In this document: positions 32,654 through 44,708 of the stretch, in pieces
How the letters are laid out: each line of letters starts with the position of its first letter
How positions within the stretch are numbered: the stretch's first letter is position 1
Notes under the pieces: generated by a model
Databases searched by the model: none
Told to the model about the DNA's origin: nothing
Seen by the model: the letters and a program-made list of their open reading frames with translations, nothing else
Translations under genes and position numbers: made by a program
Assembly (NCBI GenBank): GCA_002633025.1
Contig: NMRB01001265.1
Location: 63,806 to 127,805, forward strand
Source: Notospermus geniculatus
Taxonomy: Eukaryota > Nemertea > Pilidiophora > Heteronemertea > Lineidae
Direction of reading: 5' to 3'
DNA length: 64,000 bases

Positions 32654-32920
32654 GGGCCGTATTCTAGAAGCTTCCTTAAAGCGATGTCTCAGCCAAAATA
32701 TTTGAATGCAAAAGGGGACGAATCTTTGTTTACAAACACTCATTTCCTGCATTCTGATTGGCTGTGAGGGCAATGTTTACAAACATCATCCTTCTGTTTA
32801 CAAAACGACTGTCGATTCGCTTTAAGTCTAAGGTTTAATACCTTTAGCTATTGTTTGCAGGGCAGAATACAAAAGCTTAAAGTGGACCATAGAGTTAAGG
32901 AGGCTTCTAGAATATGGGCC
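32654..32920. mobile_element. MITE with GGGCCGTATTCTAGAAGC ends
   Basis: GGGCCGTATTCTAGAAGCTT is mirrored by AGGCTTCTAGAATATGGGCC, with further TCCTTAA/TTAAGGA pairing. 267 bp, non-coding; the interior contains CTGATTGGCTGTGAGGGCAA. Confidence 0.88.
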
Positions 32921-32947
32921 TTTGTTTGAGAAACGGTTCATTTTGTT

Positions 32948-33246
32948 ACGAAGTCTGTCTTTTCGGCATTACACTTCCATTCCATTGGGAGGAGGCATCC
33001 CACGAAGGAACACCACCAGTGCTGGGAACTCCAAATCACGATAACTTATGCTAATGTCAACGTTCCTTACATAGGAAAATCAACGTTAAATCCATGGACC
33101 TACTTGTCGAGGCTACGAAGCTGTCTTTTGGCCATTACGCTTCCATCCATTGAGAAATCCCACGAAAGGAACACCACCAGTGCTGGCAACTCCTGTCAAC
33201 CTTCCATCTGAAAGTCAACATTAAAACCATGGACCGACTTGTCGCG
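32948..33246. repeat. Tandem duplication of about 150 bp
   Basis: Units 32948-33114 and 33115-33246 share GTCTTTT.GGCATTAC.CTTCCATCCATTG-like sequence, GGAACACCACCAGTGCTGG and CCATGGACC.ACTTGTCG. The second unit has lost about 35 bp. Confidence 0.82.
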
Positions 33247-33825
33247 GCTACTCATTTCATCAAATGACTGGCCCAGGTATTACTATCAGTGATGATGGCT
33301 TAGGACTTACAATTTTTCAAAGACGCTCGTACAAACGTTTACACCGAGATTCCTTCGCATTATACGCCAGTCCTGCTTTTAGCTTTGACTCTCATGTTCA
33401 ATCTAAATTGCGGTTCGAGGCAAGATGATGACGACAGGAAATGAGGCGTTATGACATCAAAGTCTTGTTCACATGCTCCCGTAGCAATCGAGGTGTCCAT
33501 GCTCTCGGCTATACCTGTATACCTTTAATTCCTGCAATAAGCCATGCAGAGATTTGATTGCTGGTGATTGTATGTGACTCTATCCAAACGGTTTCGTTTG
33601 CAGTACCACACCTGCTCTCTCACTTTCCTGTGTGTCCGTACATGTGGAACGTCGGTGATAGTTTTGGTGATAGTTTGCTTCCACATCTGCCCTAAGGCCC
33701 TTTAGTGCTAAGGAAATGTTAGCCAACAGAACTCATGCCGAGGCAAAATTTCATCCAAAACACAGTTCACGGCTGATCAAATTGTCAGCCTCAGTCTGTG
33801 GTTTTCCCACAGATAGGTAGACAGA
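33247..33825. other. No feature recognised
   Basis: Nothing supported. Confidence 0.4.
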
Positions 33826-33913
33826 TGTTCAGGTTTGCCAGGGCATGATGTGACAATGGCAAAGTTGTGGCTCAATCTGAGTTGAAGATTATCTACGTTG
33901 GTGCATACGGCCC
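33826..33913. mobile_element. GCATACGGCCC MITE, right half only
   Basis: TGTTCAGGTTTGCCAGGGCATGATG..GCATACGGCCC matches the right part of the complete palindromic element at 53960-54107. The left arm is missing. Confidence 0.75.
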
Positions 33914-33965
33914 TGATAAGCTCTTCTCTGTTCCCACTTGTACTCAATCAATGCTTTTGTTACTT

Positions 33966-34310
33966 AACTCCTCCCGCAGTTTCTAGACCGCTACCCACTA
34001 GATTACCCGTGCTCTGAAACTGCTTCAGTTGATCCGAATCGTAAAGTATCACTAATAGACGGCGTTAGCTGTCCGATTCGAGGAATCCCCGCTGCGAATC
34101 TGCCGCGAGTATGAATATACAGTGTACATTTTGTACAGTGTACACGAAATTCTTAATCAGAGAGTGTGTTAGTGTGTTTTGACGGCTTATGATTGGCTGC
34201 CTCGTCAAACAACGCCGTCTAGTGATGATCTCGCCGTCACTTTTTGCACCAATCAAGTCAATGTCTGGTGGGTCTATACCAGTTGAAGACTGGGGATGAG
34301 TGTATACTTT
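33966..34310 (+). repeat. Dispersed GACGGCG repeat, copy 2
   Basis: ACTCCTCCCGCAGTTTC, CTCTGAAACTGCTTCAGTTG, AATAGACGGCGTTAGCTGTC and GTACATTTTGTAC match 58109-58440 in the same orientation and 24432-24640 inverted. 345 bp, with no TIR seen. Confidence 0.85.
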
Positions 34311-34593
34311 TGTTGACTTGAAGAACACTTACTCTGTTGAGACATACCACGTTTGTGACGAATTTGTTTGCCTTACGAAGGTGACGTACTATGTTCATGT
34401 ACATATACATGCACGTTATGTGTATTCATCCCGCGGCGATGTTCAAGTGTGCGTGAGAGGTGTAGTGATTCACGGGATAGTGTGTGACTTGCAGTGTAGA
34501 TAGAAGGTCTTGGGGGTTCGTGCCGTTCTTGTGCACGAGTTCTGATTCGGTCTTTTGCGCCATACTCAAGAGTTCTTCATGATGTGATCTTCG

Positions 34594-34800
34594 TTAAAGG
34601 TAATAAATGGAGAAGAAGCGGGAAATTTCTCAAATTGGGATAGAATTTTTTTCCCATTTTGAGAAAATGACATGACATTTTGTCTGATTTTTCGGGCGAT
34701 ATTTCTCAAAACGAGAAAAAAATTCACCCCAATTTGAGAAATTGAAAAATTCGCACAAAAGTGCAAAAATAACTACTTTTTATTTTCCACTTTTATTTCC
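34594..34800. mobile_element. MITE, second copy of the 16203 family
   Basis: Shares GGGATAGAATTTTTTTCCCA, TTTTCGGGCGATATTTCTCA and the right end CCACTTTTATTTCCTACTCC with 16203-16455. GTTAA stands on both sides (34593 region and 34800-34806), a possible target duplication. Confidence 0.75.
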
Positions 34801-34982
34801 TACTCCGTTAATAGCAATGTACCCCTTCGGGAGGAGGCGTGTTATGTTGTAAGACCTACGGCGCTCATCTGAACTGAGCTCGGTCGGTTCTCTGCAGGGA
34901 ATATGCTGGGTTCTCCAACGTGGGTAAGAAAAATTGAAAACAAAAAACTACATTTGCTATGTCGCATCCCTTGGGCAATTCG

Positions 34983-35229
34983 TTAAAGGAGTTAGACGCC
35001 GAAGTTGTAAACACTCACACACTGGTTCTCTCTCCACGGACGCCTGCGGTGCTGCCACCTATTGTCGGTGATATGTACTGACGTGAATATCGTGAGTGAG
35101 TTGCATTGGACCGGGAACCAGTCTAACGATCACGGGTGCTGCCACTTGCACGAAGGAATAAAACTAGTTTGCCGACCATATTTGTAAACAAACCAGCTTG
35201 TTTACAACTTCGGCGTCTAACTCCTTTAA
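34983..35229. mobile_element. TTAA-flanked MITE (AGGAGTTAGACGCC)
   Basis: TTAAAGGAGTTAGACGCCGA (34983) is mirrored by TCGGCGTCTAACTCCTTTAA (35229), with TIRs of about 30 bp running to GTTGTAAAC/GTTTACAAC. TTAA at each end fits a piggyBac-like target duplication, as at 26303-26620. Confidence 0.88.
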
Positions 35230-35757
35230 GGCCACTTTTGAATTCTGTTCACTTGTTTCATTAAACTAATATTTAGATATACGCACCGCTCTCGGCGGTT
35301 TAGAAACGTGTAACGTATATTGATGAATGTATTAACCGGTATTCTATACTGTCGGTTCGACAAATTGTTTCATTTAGCCACCGCGAGGGATTATTGGAAA
35401 ATAATAGTCCCACATTCCCCGATGCCAGCAATTTCATGCATGTCGTGGTGCACTCAAAATGAAATATGAGCCTCGCGCCGGTTCAAGTGATGACTCCGTT
35501 CCCCTGTTGACCCGTTGAGATTAGCTACAGTGGCGAAACTGATATGGTTGGATGTATTCCGTGCTGCTCCGTGTCAGAAATGGATGGCTTTACTCGCTTG
35601 AAGTGTCTGAGACTCGGCCGCTTGGTGCAGCGNACCATCGATGTCTTTATAGGACATCGTCCTAACGTTCCTGCCTATGCAGTTACGACATGTCTTAGGG
35701 GTTGTTCAAAATTCCATCTTACAATAAGAACTTTAGGTTTGGTGCAACCGGGCCCTG
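35230..35757. other. No gene; N at 35633
   Basis: One N base, otherwise nothing recognised. Confidence 0.4.
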
Positions 35758-35895
35758 GTATGAATTAAGTTCATTTTGACTGATGATTTAAGCATTGTGT
35801 ACTAATTTTTATGTCACGGACGTGACTGACAGCAAACATGTCACGTCCGTGACGCAACTAATTAGCAAACAGTGCACTGATCACTTAATTCATAC
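35758..35895. mobile_element. Palindromic MITE with GTCACGGACGTGAC core
   Basis: Ends GTATGAATTAAG and CTTAATTCATAC. The centre has ATGTCACGGACGTGAC and its mirror GTCACGTCCGTGAC 14 bp apart. 138 bp, non-coding. Confidence 0.85.
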
Positions 35896-37121
35896 GAGGG
35901 GAATAGAAGGATACGAGCCTGACATGAAGCAGGGTACTTAATCGTCCTTTGGTGCCACGAGTCGCAGAGACCGCACTGAACAAGTGAAAAAATATCACAA
36001 ATTTGACCGTGGACTTGCCCTGGGATGTCTGTCATATGAAGCCAACGTTCCGTGCATCCGACTTCAGGAAAACGCCATTTTTGACATAACAAAAACGTCA
36101 TAAGAAATGCAAATTCCAATTTGTCTCCAAACAGCTCTGGGCGGTTGTATCTCCTTTCTGCCAGTTTTCAGGCTACACCTATCATTTGCTTAAATTTGGC
36201 AAATAGCTAGCGGCGGTTCAGGCTGATCGACTGCGTTGCAATGGGATTTCTCTAAAAAGTAGAGTTGTTTTTCAGCAAGCACCTTCCGTCTCAGGCTAAT
36301 GTGTTCTCTGTCGATTTCCCCGAGTAGCCTACAACCCTGCGAAAGTGCAAGTAATGTCGACATAGTAGTCGTTGGTGTGCCCATTCTCCCTCTGGAACTA
36401 GGTGTCATTCTGCCTTCATCTGTTCCCCGGATGAATCAAGTGTACAATTTCCATAAGCAACAACGCCTTGTGGTTGGCTCTTTTAACAATGACGTCACGC
36501 CGACACCCAAGGGTTCTGCTGGCTGCGTCCAAAGTCATAAAACTAAAAATAACATATCATATGAAGACAGATTGTAATAAAGCTCAATTTGGTTTTCACT
36601 CGTTCATTTCGTAAATTGGCGTATGTGGCTTCCCGTGGGGCTCGTAATGAGGGAACTAAGTAAATGTATACAAACTGTAAACACCATTTCACTCTTCGTT
36701 ATGATAGAGCCGCCATTATGGTCTATTATGTAGTGTAACTCAACCAGATGGCGAAGATCAAAGTGAGGTGTAGACTCTAGACGTGTAATTTGCACTTTTT
36801 TCACGGGGAAGCAGTGATGTCTAGAGCCGGCTGAAAGTCGTTGACATGACTTGGTAAAAATAAAACAAAGGAAAGGAAAACCACAGCAGCAATTATGAGC
36901 TACTACAACCTAAATATGCTGATAGGAAAGATTATTGGCGGTATAGATGCAGGTGTAATGCGCCTTCCCAATAAAAAGCAAAATGGTTTCATATGTAGGG
37001 CGTTGCATCCAGCGCGCAAACTTCTCAGTGTGTGTGTGTGAGGGCAGTCTAGGGCTGATATAAGATTAGGTCCCGTTTGCAGATCTATTTGGTCTTGGTG
37101 CAATGTTGACGCTACAACACA
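35896..37121. other. No gene recognised
   Basis: Frames at 36190-36408 (-) and 36299-36577 (+) overlap antisense and have no domain. No hairpin noted. Confidence 0.4.
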
Positions 37122-37458
37122 CACACTGTTAGAAATAACAGAAGATTTTACAGAAAATCTGTGCAGCAGAGTCCCCAGCACTGGATCTGTAAAATTACAG
37201 CGTGATCTGTAAAACTACAGACTTAAATAAATGTTAACAGAGACTTGACTGGAGGCTGACCAAATTATATTTTCATACTGCTCCCAGAAGGCATCATAAT
37301 GGGATGTCCAATGGAGTCCAACCAATACAGGAAAACATGAATCATACCATTAAAAAATGATGTAAATTTACAGAAAGTGCTGGGGACTCTGCTGCAGGCA
37401 CTTTCTGTAAAATTACTGCAAAATTACTACTGTAAAATTAATAATTTCTAACAGTGCA
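37122..37458. mobile_element. MITE with CACTGTTAGAAAT ends
   Basis: ACACTGTTAGAAAT (37123) is mirrored by ATTTCTAACAGTG (37457). Inner repeats: CTGTAAAATTACAG-like words and the mirrored pair CAGCAGAGTCCCCAGCACT / AGTGCTGGGGACTCTGCTG. About 337 bp. The CACTGTTAGAAAT..CTGTAAAATTACAG style is known from several animal MITEs. Confidence 0.85.
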
Positions 37459-38412
37459 TGATATCTTTTGGAGAAAAAGAGGTACATGTACATGTATACT
37501 GAAGACGTAATAGCAAGTACAGAGAAATAATACATTGTATACATTTCCTATCAGAGAGTAATGTTGCAACAGACACGTGATTTTTTGGCAGGATGACGAT
37601 ACCCCATTGCCTTTTTCAGAGTAGCTTCGCGTAGATACAATTATGGGTCTCTTAAGACAAACACCATCGCAGGCCTTGACTATTCTCATTGATTGGTCTT
37701 GTCAACCGTCGAAAGGCGACCCCCAAAACGCAAAAAATCTATTAGATCCACTGACGTGACAGAGCACGACTGGGTCATCTGATTACGTCGCAACTTCATT
37801 TTAAGTTTTAATAGGATTTTGGCTGTGTTTGCTTCGGGTCATTTCATCAAGAAAATTACATAGAGTACTCCTGCCAAAGTTGCTTGCACGAGAGGAAGCA
37901 GTTAAAAGTAAGTTATTGGTAGCGTGAGCATCAGTTCCAGCAATTTCTAGGTACCATTTCTTTTTAGGAAATCCAAGATTCTACTCTTTTCTTCTTCACA
38001 ATGACTAGACGGAACGTTGAACCTTGTTATCAGGAAGAGCCGACGACTTGCTCTTCGGCGTTACTGGGCTGTCCTTATGCAAAATGGAACACCGGAATAG
38101 CGCTACGGTTTAACAGGGTTTTGTCTGTGCTAATTCACCCCAGCGAGCCTTAGACCTGACCTTGAGCTAGCAGAAATCACCCAGACGACATTTTGTCTCA
38201 GCGCTGTTCATTTAGTCCATAATTCAATACATACTCATTCCATTTGGTTTGATGGGAAATAAATTGAATCTTGAATGTATGGTACTACAGTAGATTCTGT
38301 AACTCTTTCTGTATGGTCGATATGTTAGGGTTGGAGCAGGTGGCTCTAAGTGTTTTAAAATTGTGCCATTTGCGGTGACATGTAGGTTTCGGTGACATTC
38401 TCTTCAAGTTTC
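37459..38412. other. No gene recognised
   Basis: No element or exon could be supported. Confidence 0.4.
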
Positions 38413-38880
38413 TTATGGTTTTCGCCGTCCGCCTGTCGGAGTTCCTTGTCGTAGAAGTAAAGCTATGGCGCTGGCTTCATCAAATTTGGCTGACTCGCTG
38501 GCTATATCCAGAAAATCTCTCTCGAAACTGGCCTGCCCTCTCCATCTCCGGCCTGGCACTTGCACATGTACTTCTCCGGCCTCCTCAATATTGTTGATTG
38601 AGTCTTCAACCAATTTGGATTGGCTTCTCATATTACACGCGATCCTGTAATGGCATTACCACATGAGTTATTCTTCCTCCGGGTTTTCTAACCTTGGACG
38701 ACCCCGATATTCAGGTTTCCACACTTCGTCGAAATGATGGCGTACTAAATTGAAAGAAGCACCTGTCAGATCTGAGGGCGATTTGATGATCGGCCGAAGC
38801 ACCGCCATCCGAGTCGTGATTGGTGTGGTAGTGAGAGATAACGGAGAAAGGTCCGTACCGTCATTGAGCCTCCTCTTTTC
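38413..38880 (-). CDS. Candidate exon, unassigned protein
   Basis: On the - strand a polypyrimidine tract TTTTTTTAAATTTTGCCTAG ends at 38881, and an open frame runs from 38880 (EKRRRLNDGTDLSPL..) to RPRLENPEEE then stop near 38668. In the same frame, after a second stop, a 72-codon segment (..SINNIEEAGEVHVQVPGRRW..) runs to 38413. The texture is protein-like, but the + strand is also open, and lengths of 60-70 codons are expected by chance. It lies just outside a MITE at 38903. No family recognised. Confidence 0.22.
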
Positions 38881-38902
38881 CTAGGCAAAATTTAAAAAAA
38901 TA

Positions 38903-39297
38903 GTAAGTTTCGCCAATCTGACGAAAGACGAAGTACGAAATACGAAATTGGACTTTGTTTCCATGACGTAATGTATTTTAATCAGTAGATGGTTGGTACC
39001 ACAAATCTTGCCTGCTGCAAGAGCGTCTTTTAGCGTTTGACGTTAGACCGACAGAGTTACCGTGTACATATATATTTTAAACTTTGAGATTTGTCTTTCG
39101 GTTCCACTTCGTAGATAGGAAGTGGAAATAAAAAAATTCAAGATGCACCATAACTCTCTCGGTCTTACATGATATGTTAAAAGACGCACTGGCAGCAGGG
39201 ATGGCAACAACCATCTCCAGAAACACATAAGGTCCTGGAAATGGAGTTGAATTTCGTATTTCGTACTTCGTGTTTCGCCAGATTTGCGAAACCTCAC
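38903..39297. mobile_element. TA-flanked MITE, GAAGTACGAAATACGAAATT arms
   Basis: The left arm GTAAGTTTCGCCAATCTGAC..GACGAAGTACGAAATACG is mirrored by CGTATTTCGTACTTCGTG..CCAGATTTGCGAAACCTCAC on the right. About 50 bp TIR. TA on both sides (38901-38902 and 39298-39299) suggests Tc1/mariner-type insertion. No transposase. Confidence 0.85.
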
Positions 39298-39577
39298 TAA
39301 AAAGCGTTGCGTTCGAAGCGAAGTGCGTCAACGAATTCAAGCAAAGCCATAATGGGGTAACCAGAAGCATACACCATCCCCTTTTTAATGAGGCCGAAAA
39401 CTACACAGATGGTGTACCGCTAACCTTCAATATTCATGTCTTACCCAACGACATCCTCTCAACAAGACAACTTCTTTGACATAATTAACTAGCTAGATTT
39501 GGCCGAAGGCAGAGGAACTCCCGCCGCGGTGACAACGGGTCTCCAAGCTCGTTCGTTAAACGATCACACAGGTCTGT

Positions 39578-41415
39578 ACTATGTTCCTTACCATTCAATT
39601 TAAGAGTGTACCCACTGGATACAGAGTGGAAGTTTTTGCTGCTGGCTGTAGTTCACCATAGTGAGCGGTGAACCGGTATTAAATACGAAAACATGATGTG
39701 AATTTTCAATCAAATGTTACCGTTGGTTGTCTCAAATTCAATCGTCAGAAAAAAACACTGGTTCGGTTTTCCTTGCATTTCCTGCTGTGCATCTGCGAGA
39801 CTGTTCAATTATCGACATGTAGTACATGCAGCCCATTGAAGTTGTGTTTTGGAGTCGGATTTTTGTCAGTTTGACGCTCTTCCCAAGTACTTTATCCTCA
39901 TCTCTAAGGAGTCGGTCATTGTTAGGGAGGTTTTGCAAGCGCCCGGTTATGCCCTACCCGACCTCAGTTTTTCCCACTCGCTGGCAAATTTTAGCAGCAC
40001 GTTGCTATTTGCCGCAACTCTATCAACCGGTGTCGGAACTGGTAGTCTGGTTTCGTTTGATTTCCTCTGATCGTCGATTTCAATCAATGAAATCAATTTG
40101 GTAACTCGTATGTTTTCTCGGTCTGTACATCGATATTTGACAAGGTGGCCTCGGTGTTCGTCAAAAGCACTGCACTTGTTTCCAAGTCTCTTCCGTTTAA
40201 TATTCCACATTTATATGATAGAGAATGACTGCGATGAAATCAATGACTTCAACGACATAAATATCGATCGCATTCCTCGATCGAATTCAACTAACTGCAG
40301 AATAAATCACCAAAAGATTGCGAGTATTTTAAGAGAGGATTTTTAAAAACGGAGTTTTTTTTTCTAAATTATGATTAAACACGTATGGTAGACTGACGGT
40401 GATGGAACCAGCGGAAAGATTTTTCTACAAACTTATTTGATCGTGCTGATATGGTTCCTCAATTTCATATTCTTTTTTATGGGTCTGTTATCCAGCTCAA
40501 TCTGTTCTTATAGAATTAAACATGTTTTACGATATTGTCTAATGCAAAGCCACTCAAACTGCACCACCAACATAATACCCACATGAGTGCGTCTGTCTGA
40601 TGTTAGGGAGACATACACCATACGCTGATCCGGCAGCTTAATAATCAAATTCTTGTTTTATATTGACCTTTTATGATAGATTCCCCTTGGGCATTGAGAG
40701 GAACCACTCCATGATTGACGGAACATAGTGACTTGATATGCAGCTAATATCATAGACAGAAGTTTTTATTGAGTTCACGGTCGCCTGCCCATCCATCGTC
40801 TTCAGGAGCCCGGTTGACGAATCTGGCAGTTCAGGTTTTATACAGAGCTGTGGGCGATTTTCATTCTTTTTTTCGGCCGAATTCGCAGGTGCACGTGCTT
40901 ACTTCCTCCTAACCAAATCAGTCCTGTCGTTTCACCCACACTACTGGTTGTTGTCGTTACAAAGTAAACATGACCAGAGAAGCACACAAGACCGATTGAC
41001 TGTAAACATGCCGTCATCTTGTAAGACATGGCCCGTGCAATCTCGCGAGGCCAGTCCTCAAATAACATCATTCTGTGGTCGTATGTGATTGTCACGTTAA
41101 GCATCGTAAACCCGGAATATAAACGCAAATTGTCAATAAAGGCAATTATTTTATGCCTTTCCCGCAGAATCGGGTATTGGGTTTACAGCCCAATTACACG
41201 CTATCAGTAAAGAGCTTCTGTACCACCATGTAAATGAAGTAGCTTCTTATACATTGTCCACGACTGGACTTAGCTAATGAAATCATTTTTCGCTGAAACT
41301 CAATAACATGGCATAGGGACGCACAAATCAGTGGTGAAGAACGTCGCAGTGTAGAGTTCATTTCTTGGTGTATCTACCAGGGTAGGATAGAATCGGCTAA
41401 TCAAAAAAGCAATAG
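39578..41415. repeat. 1.84-kb tandem duplication, unit 1
   Basis: From ACTATGTTCCTTACCATTCA to AAAAGCAATAG; unit 2 follows with no base between. Identity is about 98-99% by eye. Contained open frames (for example 39738-39938 and 39947-40210 on -) are preserved in both units, but such near identity says nothing about selection, and no domain is recognised. Confidence 0.95.
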
Positions 41416-43260
41416 ACTATGTTCCTTACCATTCAATTTAAGAGTGTACCCACTGGATACAGAGTGGAAGTTTTTGCTGCTGGCTGTAGTTCACCATAGT
41501 GAGCGGTGCATTGAACCGGTATTAAATACGAAAACATGATGTGAATTTTCAATCAAATGTTACCGTTGGTTGTCTCAAATTCAATCGTCAGAAAAAAACA
41601 CGGGTTCGGTTTTCCTTGCATTTCCTACTGTGCATCTGCGAGACTGTTCAATTATCGACATGTAGTACATGCAGCCCATTGAAGTTGTATTTTGGAGTCG
41701 GATTTTTGTCAGTTTGACGCTCTTCCCAAGTACTTTATCCTCATCTCTAAGGAGCCGGTCATTGTTAGGGAGGTTTCGCAAGCGCCCGGTTATGCCCTAC
41801 CCGACCTCAATTTTTCCCACTCGCTGGCAAATTTTAGCAGCACGTTGCTATTTGCCGCAACTCTATCAACCGGTGTCGGAACTGGTAGGCTGGTTTCGTT
41901 TGATTTCCTCTGATCGTCGATTTCAATCAATGAAATCAATTTGGTAACTCGTATGTTTTCTCGGTCTGTACATCGATATTTGACAAGGTGGCCTCGGTGT
42001 TCGTCAAAAGCACTGCACTTGTTTCCAAGTCTCTTCCGTTTAATATTCGACATTTATATGATAGAGAATAACTGCGATGAAATCAATGACTTCAACGACA
42101 TAAATATCGATCGCATTCCTCGATCGAATTCAACTAACTGCAGAATAAATCACCAAAAGATTGCGGGTATTTTAAGAGAGGATTTTTAAAAACGGAGTTT
42201 TTTTCTAAATTATGATTAAAAACGTATGATAGACTGACGGTGATGGAACCAGCGGAAAGATTTTTCTACAAACGTATTTGATCGTGCTGATATGGTTCCT
42301 CAATTTCATATTCGTTTTTATGGGTCTGTTATCCAGCTCAATCTGTTCTTATAGAATTAAACATGTTTTACGATATTGTCTAATGCAAAGCCACTCAAAC
42401 TGCACCACCCACATAATACCCACATGAGTGCGTCTGTCTGATGTTAGAGAGACATACACCATACGCTGATCCGGCAGCTTAATAATCAAATTCTTGTTTT
42501 ATATTGACCTTTTATGATAGATTCCCCTTGGGCATTGAGAGGAACCACTCCATGATTGACGGAACATAGTGACTTGATATGCAGCTAATATCATAGACAG
42601 AAGTTTTTATTGAGTTCACGGTCGCCTGCACATCCATCGTCTTCAGAAGCCCGGTTGACGAGTCTGGCAGTTTAGGTTTTATACAGAGCTGTGGGCGATT
42701 TTTCATTCTTTTTTTCGGCCGAATTCGCAGGTGCACGTGCTTACTTCCTCCTAACCAAATCAGTCCTGTCGTTTCACCCACACTACTGGTTGTTGTCGTT
42801 ACAAAGTAAACATGACCAGAGAAGCACACAAGACCGATTGACTGTAAACATGCCGTCATCTTGTAAGACATGGCCCATGCAATCTCGCGAGGCCAGTCAT
42901 CAAATAACATCATTCTGTGGTCGTATGTGATTGTCACGTTAAGCATCGTAAACCCGGAATATAAACGCAAATTGTCAATAAAGGCAATTATTTTATGCCT
43001 TTCCCGCAGAATCGGGTATTGGGTTTACACCCCAATTACACGCTATCAGTATTAGAGCTTCTGTACCACCATGTAAATGAAGTAGCTTCTTATACGTTGT
43101 CCACGACTGGACTTAGCTAATGAAATCATTTTTAGCTGAAACTCAATAACGATAGCATAGGGACGCGCAAATCAGTGGTGAAGAACGTCGCAGTGTAGAG
43201 TTCATTTCTTGGTGTATCTACCAGGGTAGGATAGAATCGGCTAATCAAAAAAGCAATAGA
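41416..43260. repeat. 1.84-kb tandem duplication, unit 2
   Basis: Second unit, starting ACTATGTTCC directly after AAGCAATAG of unit 1 and ending AAGCAATAGA. Differences include a 5-bp CATTG insertion (about 41509) and scattered substitutions. A single-base change extends a - frame to 152 codons (42512-42970). No N at the joint, unlike the other duplications. Confidence 0.95.
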
Positions 43261-43362
43261 TTTGGACAGGTTCAAATCCTTCTCAAACCAACCGGATCAG
43301 AGAGGTTAAAAAGCTCATTACATTGAAGTTGAAGACCCTTAAAAATCACCTGAAGTCTTCCC

Positions 43363-44567
43363 GTCACCCTGTGGTATCAAGGTCCGAATGCTCCCTAATG
43401 ATGGGGGGATCGAATGTATTGAAGTCTTGAAGTCTTTAAAGGTACAAAAGCAAGCACGAGCCTCGTGGCCAATTCATACTTCCTCGCCGAAGAGTAAGCG
43501 GAACGAAAACGGCTTTTGCCCGTAATTTAGAATGCTCCTCAACGTAAAGGTGTTCCTCAAGGCTATTGTTCCCCTGTTGAGAAAAATAGCCTTGAGGAAC
43601 TCCTTTACGTCGAGGAGCATTCTAAAATACGGGCCTTTGTTTGGAACAAACATTGCGAGTTATCACAAAAGCATTTTCAAGGTCGGCAATTTGCAACAAA
43701 AATGGGTACATGCAGGCGACCTACATGTATAGGCACCGACAGGCATTCCTCGACAATATTTGAAAGGGTAGCGCTGATTGATATTGAAGTTTTTTTGTTT
43801 TTTTTCATATAAGGCACCCTGATGTCAGATATCGGCCACGAACATAACGCCAAAGTTGAAAGCAGCCAGTCTTGATAAAAAAAATTAACGCGGGCCACTC
43901 CTGATGGGGTCTTGCCGCTGAAATATCTTAAATAATTGATGAAACTTTCTGAGTAACATCTCCTTGATGTCATAAAATGGCAGTTTCATCAGGAAATGCA
44001 ACCGTCAAGGGTGGTTTAAAATCCTGCATCTTGCATCCTGTAGCTGGTTGCAATCGATCGGTGTACATTAGGCAAAATGACCACCAACGTGACTAACGTG
44101 GTCAATTTAGCACCTGTAACGCCTCCGTCACGAGAGGAAGGAATGTTAACATGAGATTAACATTGTTACCATTTGTAAAGCGAGACATAGCGTGTTAGCG
44201 ACATGGTGGGATGCCGGTGTAGCATCTGTAGATGTTCTCTGTCATTCTCTGTTGAAATTGACGGAATTGGTCACGACTCGAAAAAAGGTCACATGTGTCA
44301 AGCAATTTTTAAGCGCTCATCGGATAATGCGAAGGACACTGAAGGATAGAACCACTGGCAAAAGGTACATCGGGGTACCAGCGAATGTCCCCAGCTGAAA
44401 CTGTCCCAGGACATTAACTCAAAAGATAAAAGTCCGCAGGCTGCTAAGCCCCCAAGCCAGGGGAAAAATCAACTTACCAGTTGATAGGGGAGGGCTGTCC
44501 GAGGAAGCGACTACTTTCGATCCCCCATTCGTAGGAAGCATTCGGACCTTGATACCACCGGGGTGAC
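43363..44567. mobile_element. Possible 1.2-kb element with 50-bp inverted ends
   Basis: GTCACCCTGTGGTATCAAGG TCCGAATGC (from 43363) is mirrored by GCATTCGGACCTTGATACCA ending at 44567. Between them lie a MITE (43518-43634) and unassigned sequence with no transposase. It may be a decayed DNA transposon or two inverted fragments. Confidence 0.5.
43518..43634. mobile_element. 117-bp hairpin MITE
   Basis: GCCCGTAATTTAGAATGCTC..AAGGCTATT is mirrored by AATAGCCTTGAGGAACTCC..GAGCATTCTAAAATACGGGC. A near-perfect hairpin with a loop of about 20 bp. Confidence 0.9.
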
Positions 44568-44708
44568 TTTATCAGCGTTCACGCCGGCAACCCGATGCAG
44601 ACGACCAGTATCCGTTATCGGCTTCCCTGGTACCACTTGTACTTACAAAGTCTGTCATTTATACATGTATGATTGATAGACGCGGTAAGGTCTGTTGGTA
44701 ACGAGTAC

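Noticed and set aside
39738-40210. - strand frames resembling coiled-coil proteins (FASEWEKLR)
   Set aside because: The resemblance is a few residues; the two frames are out of phase, and conservation between tandem units is uninformative.
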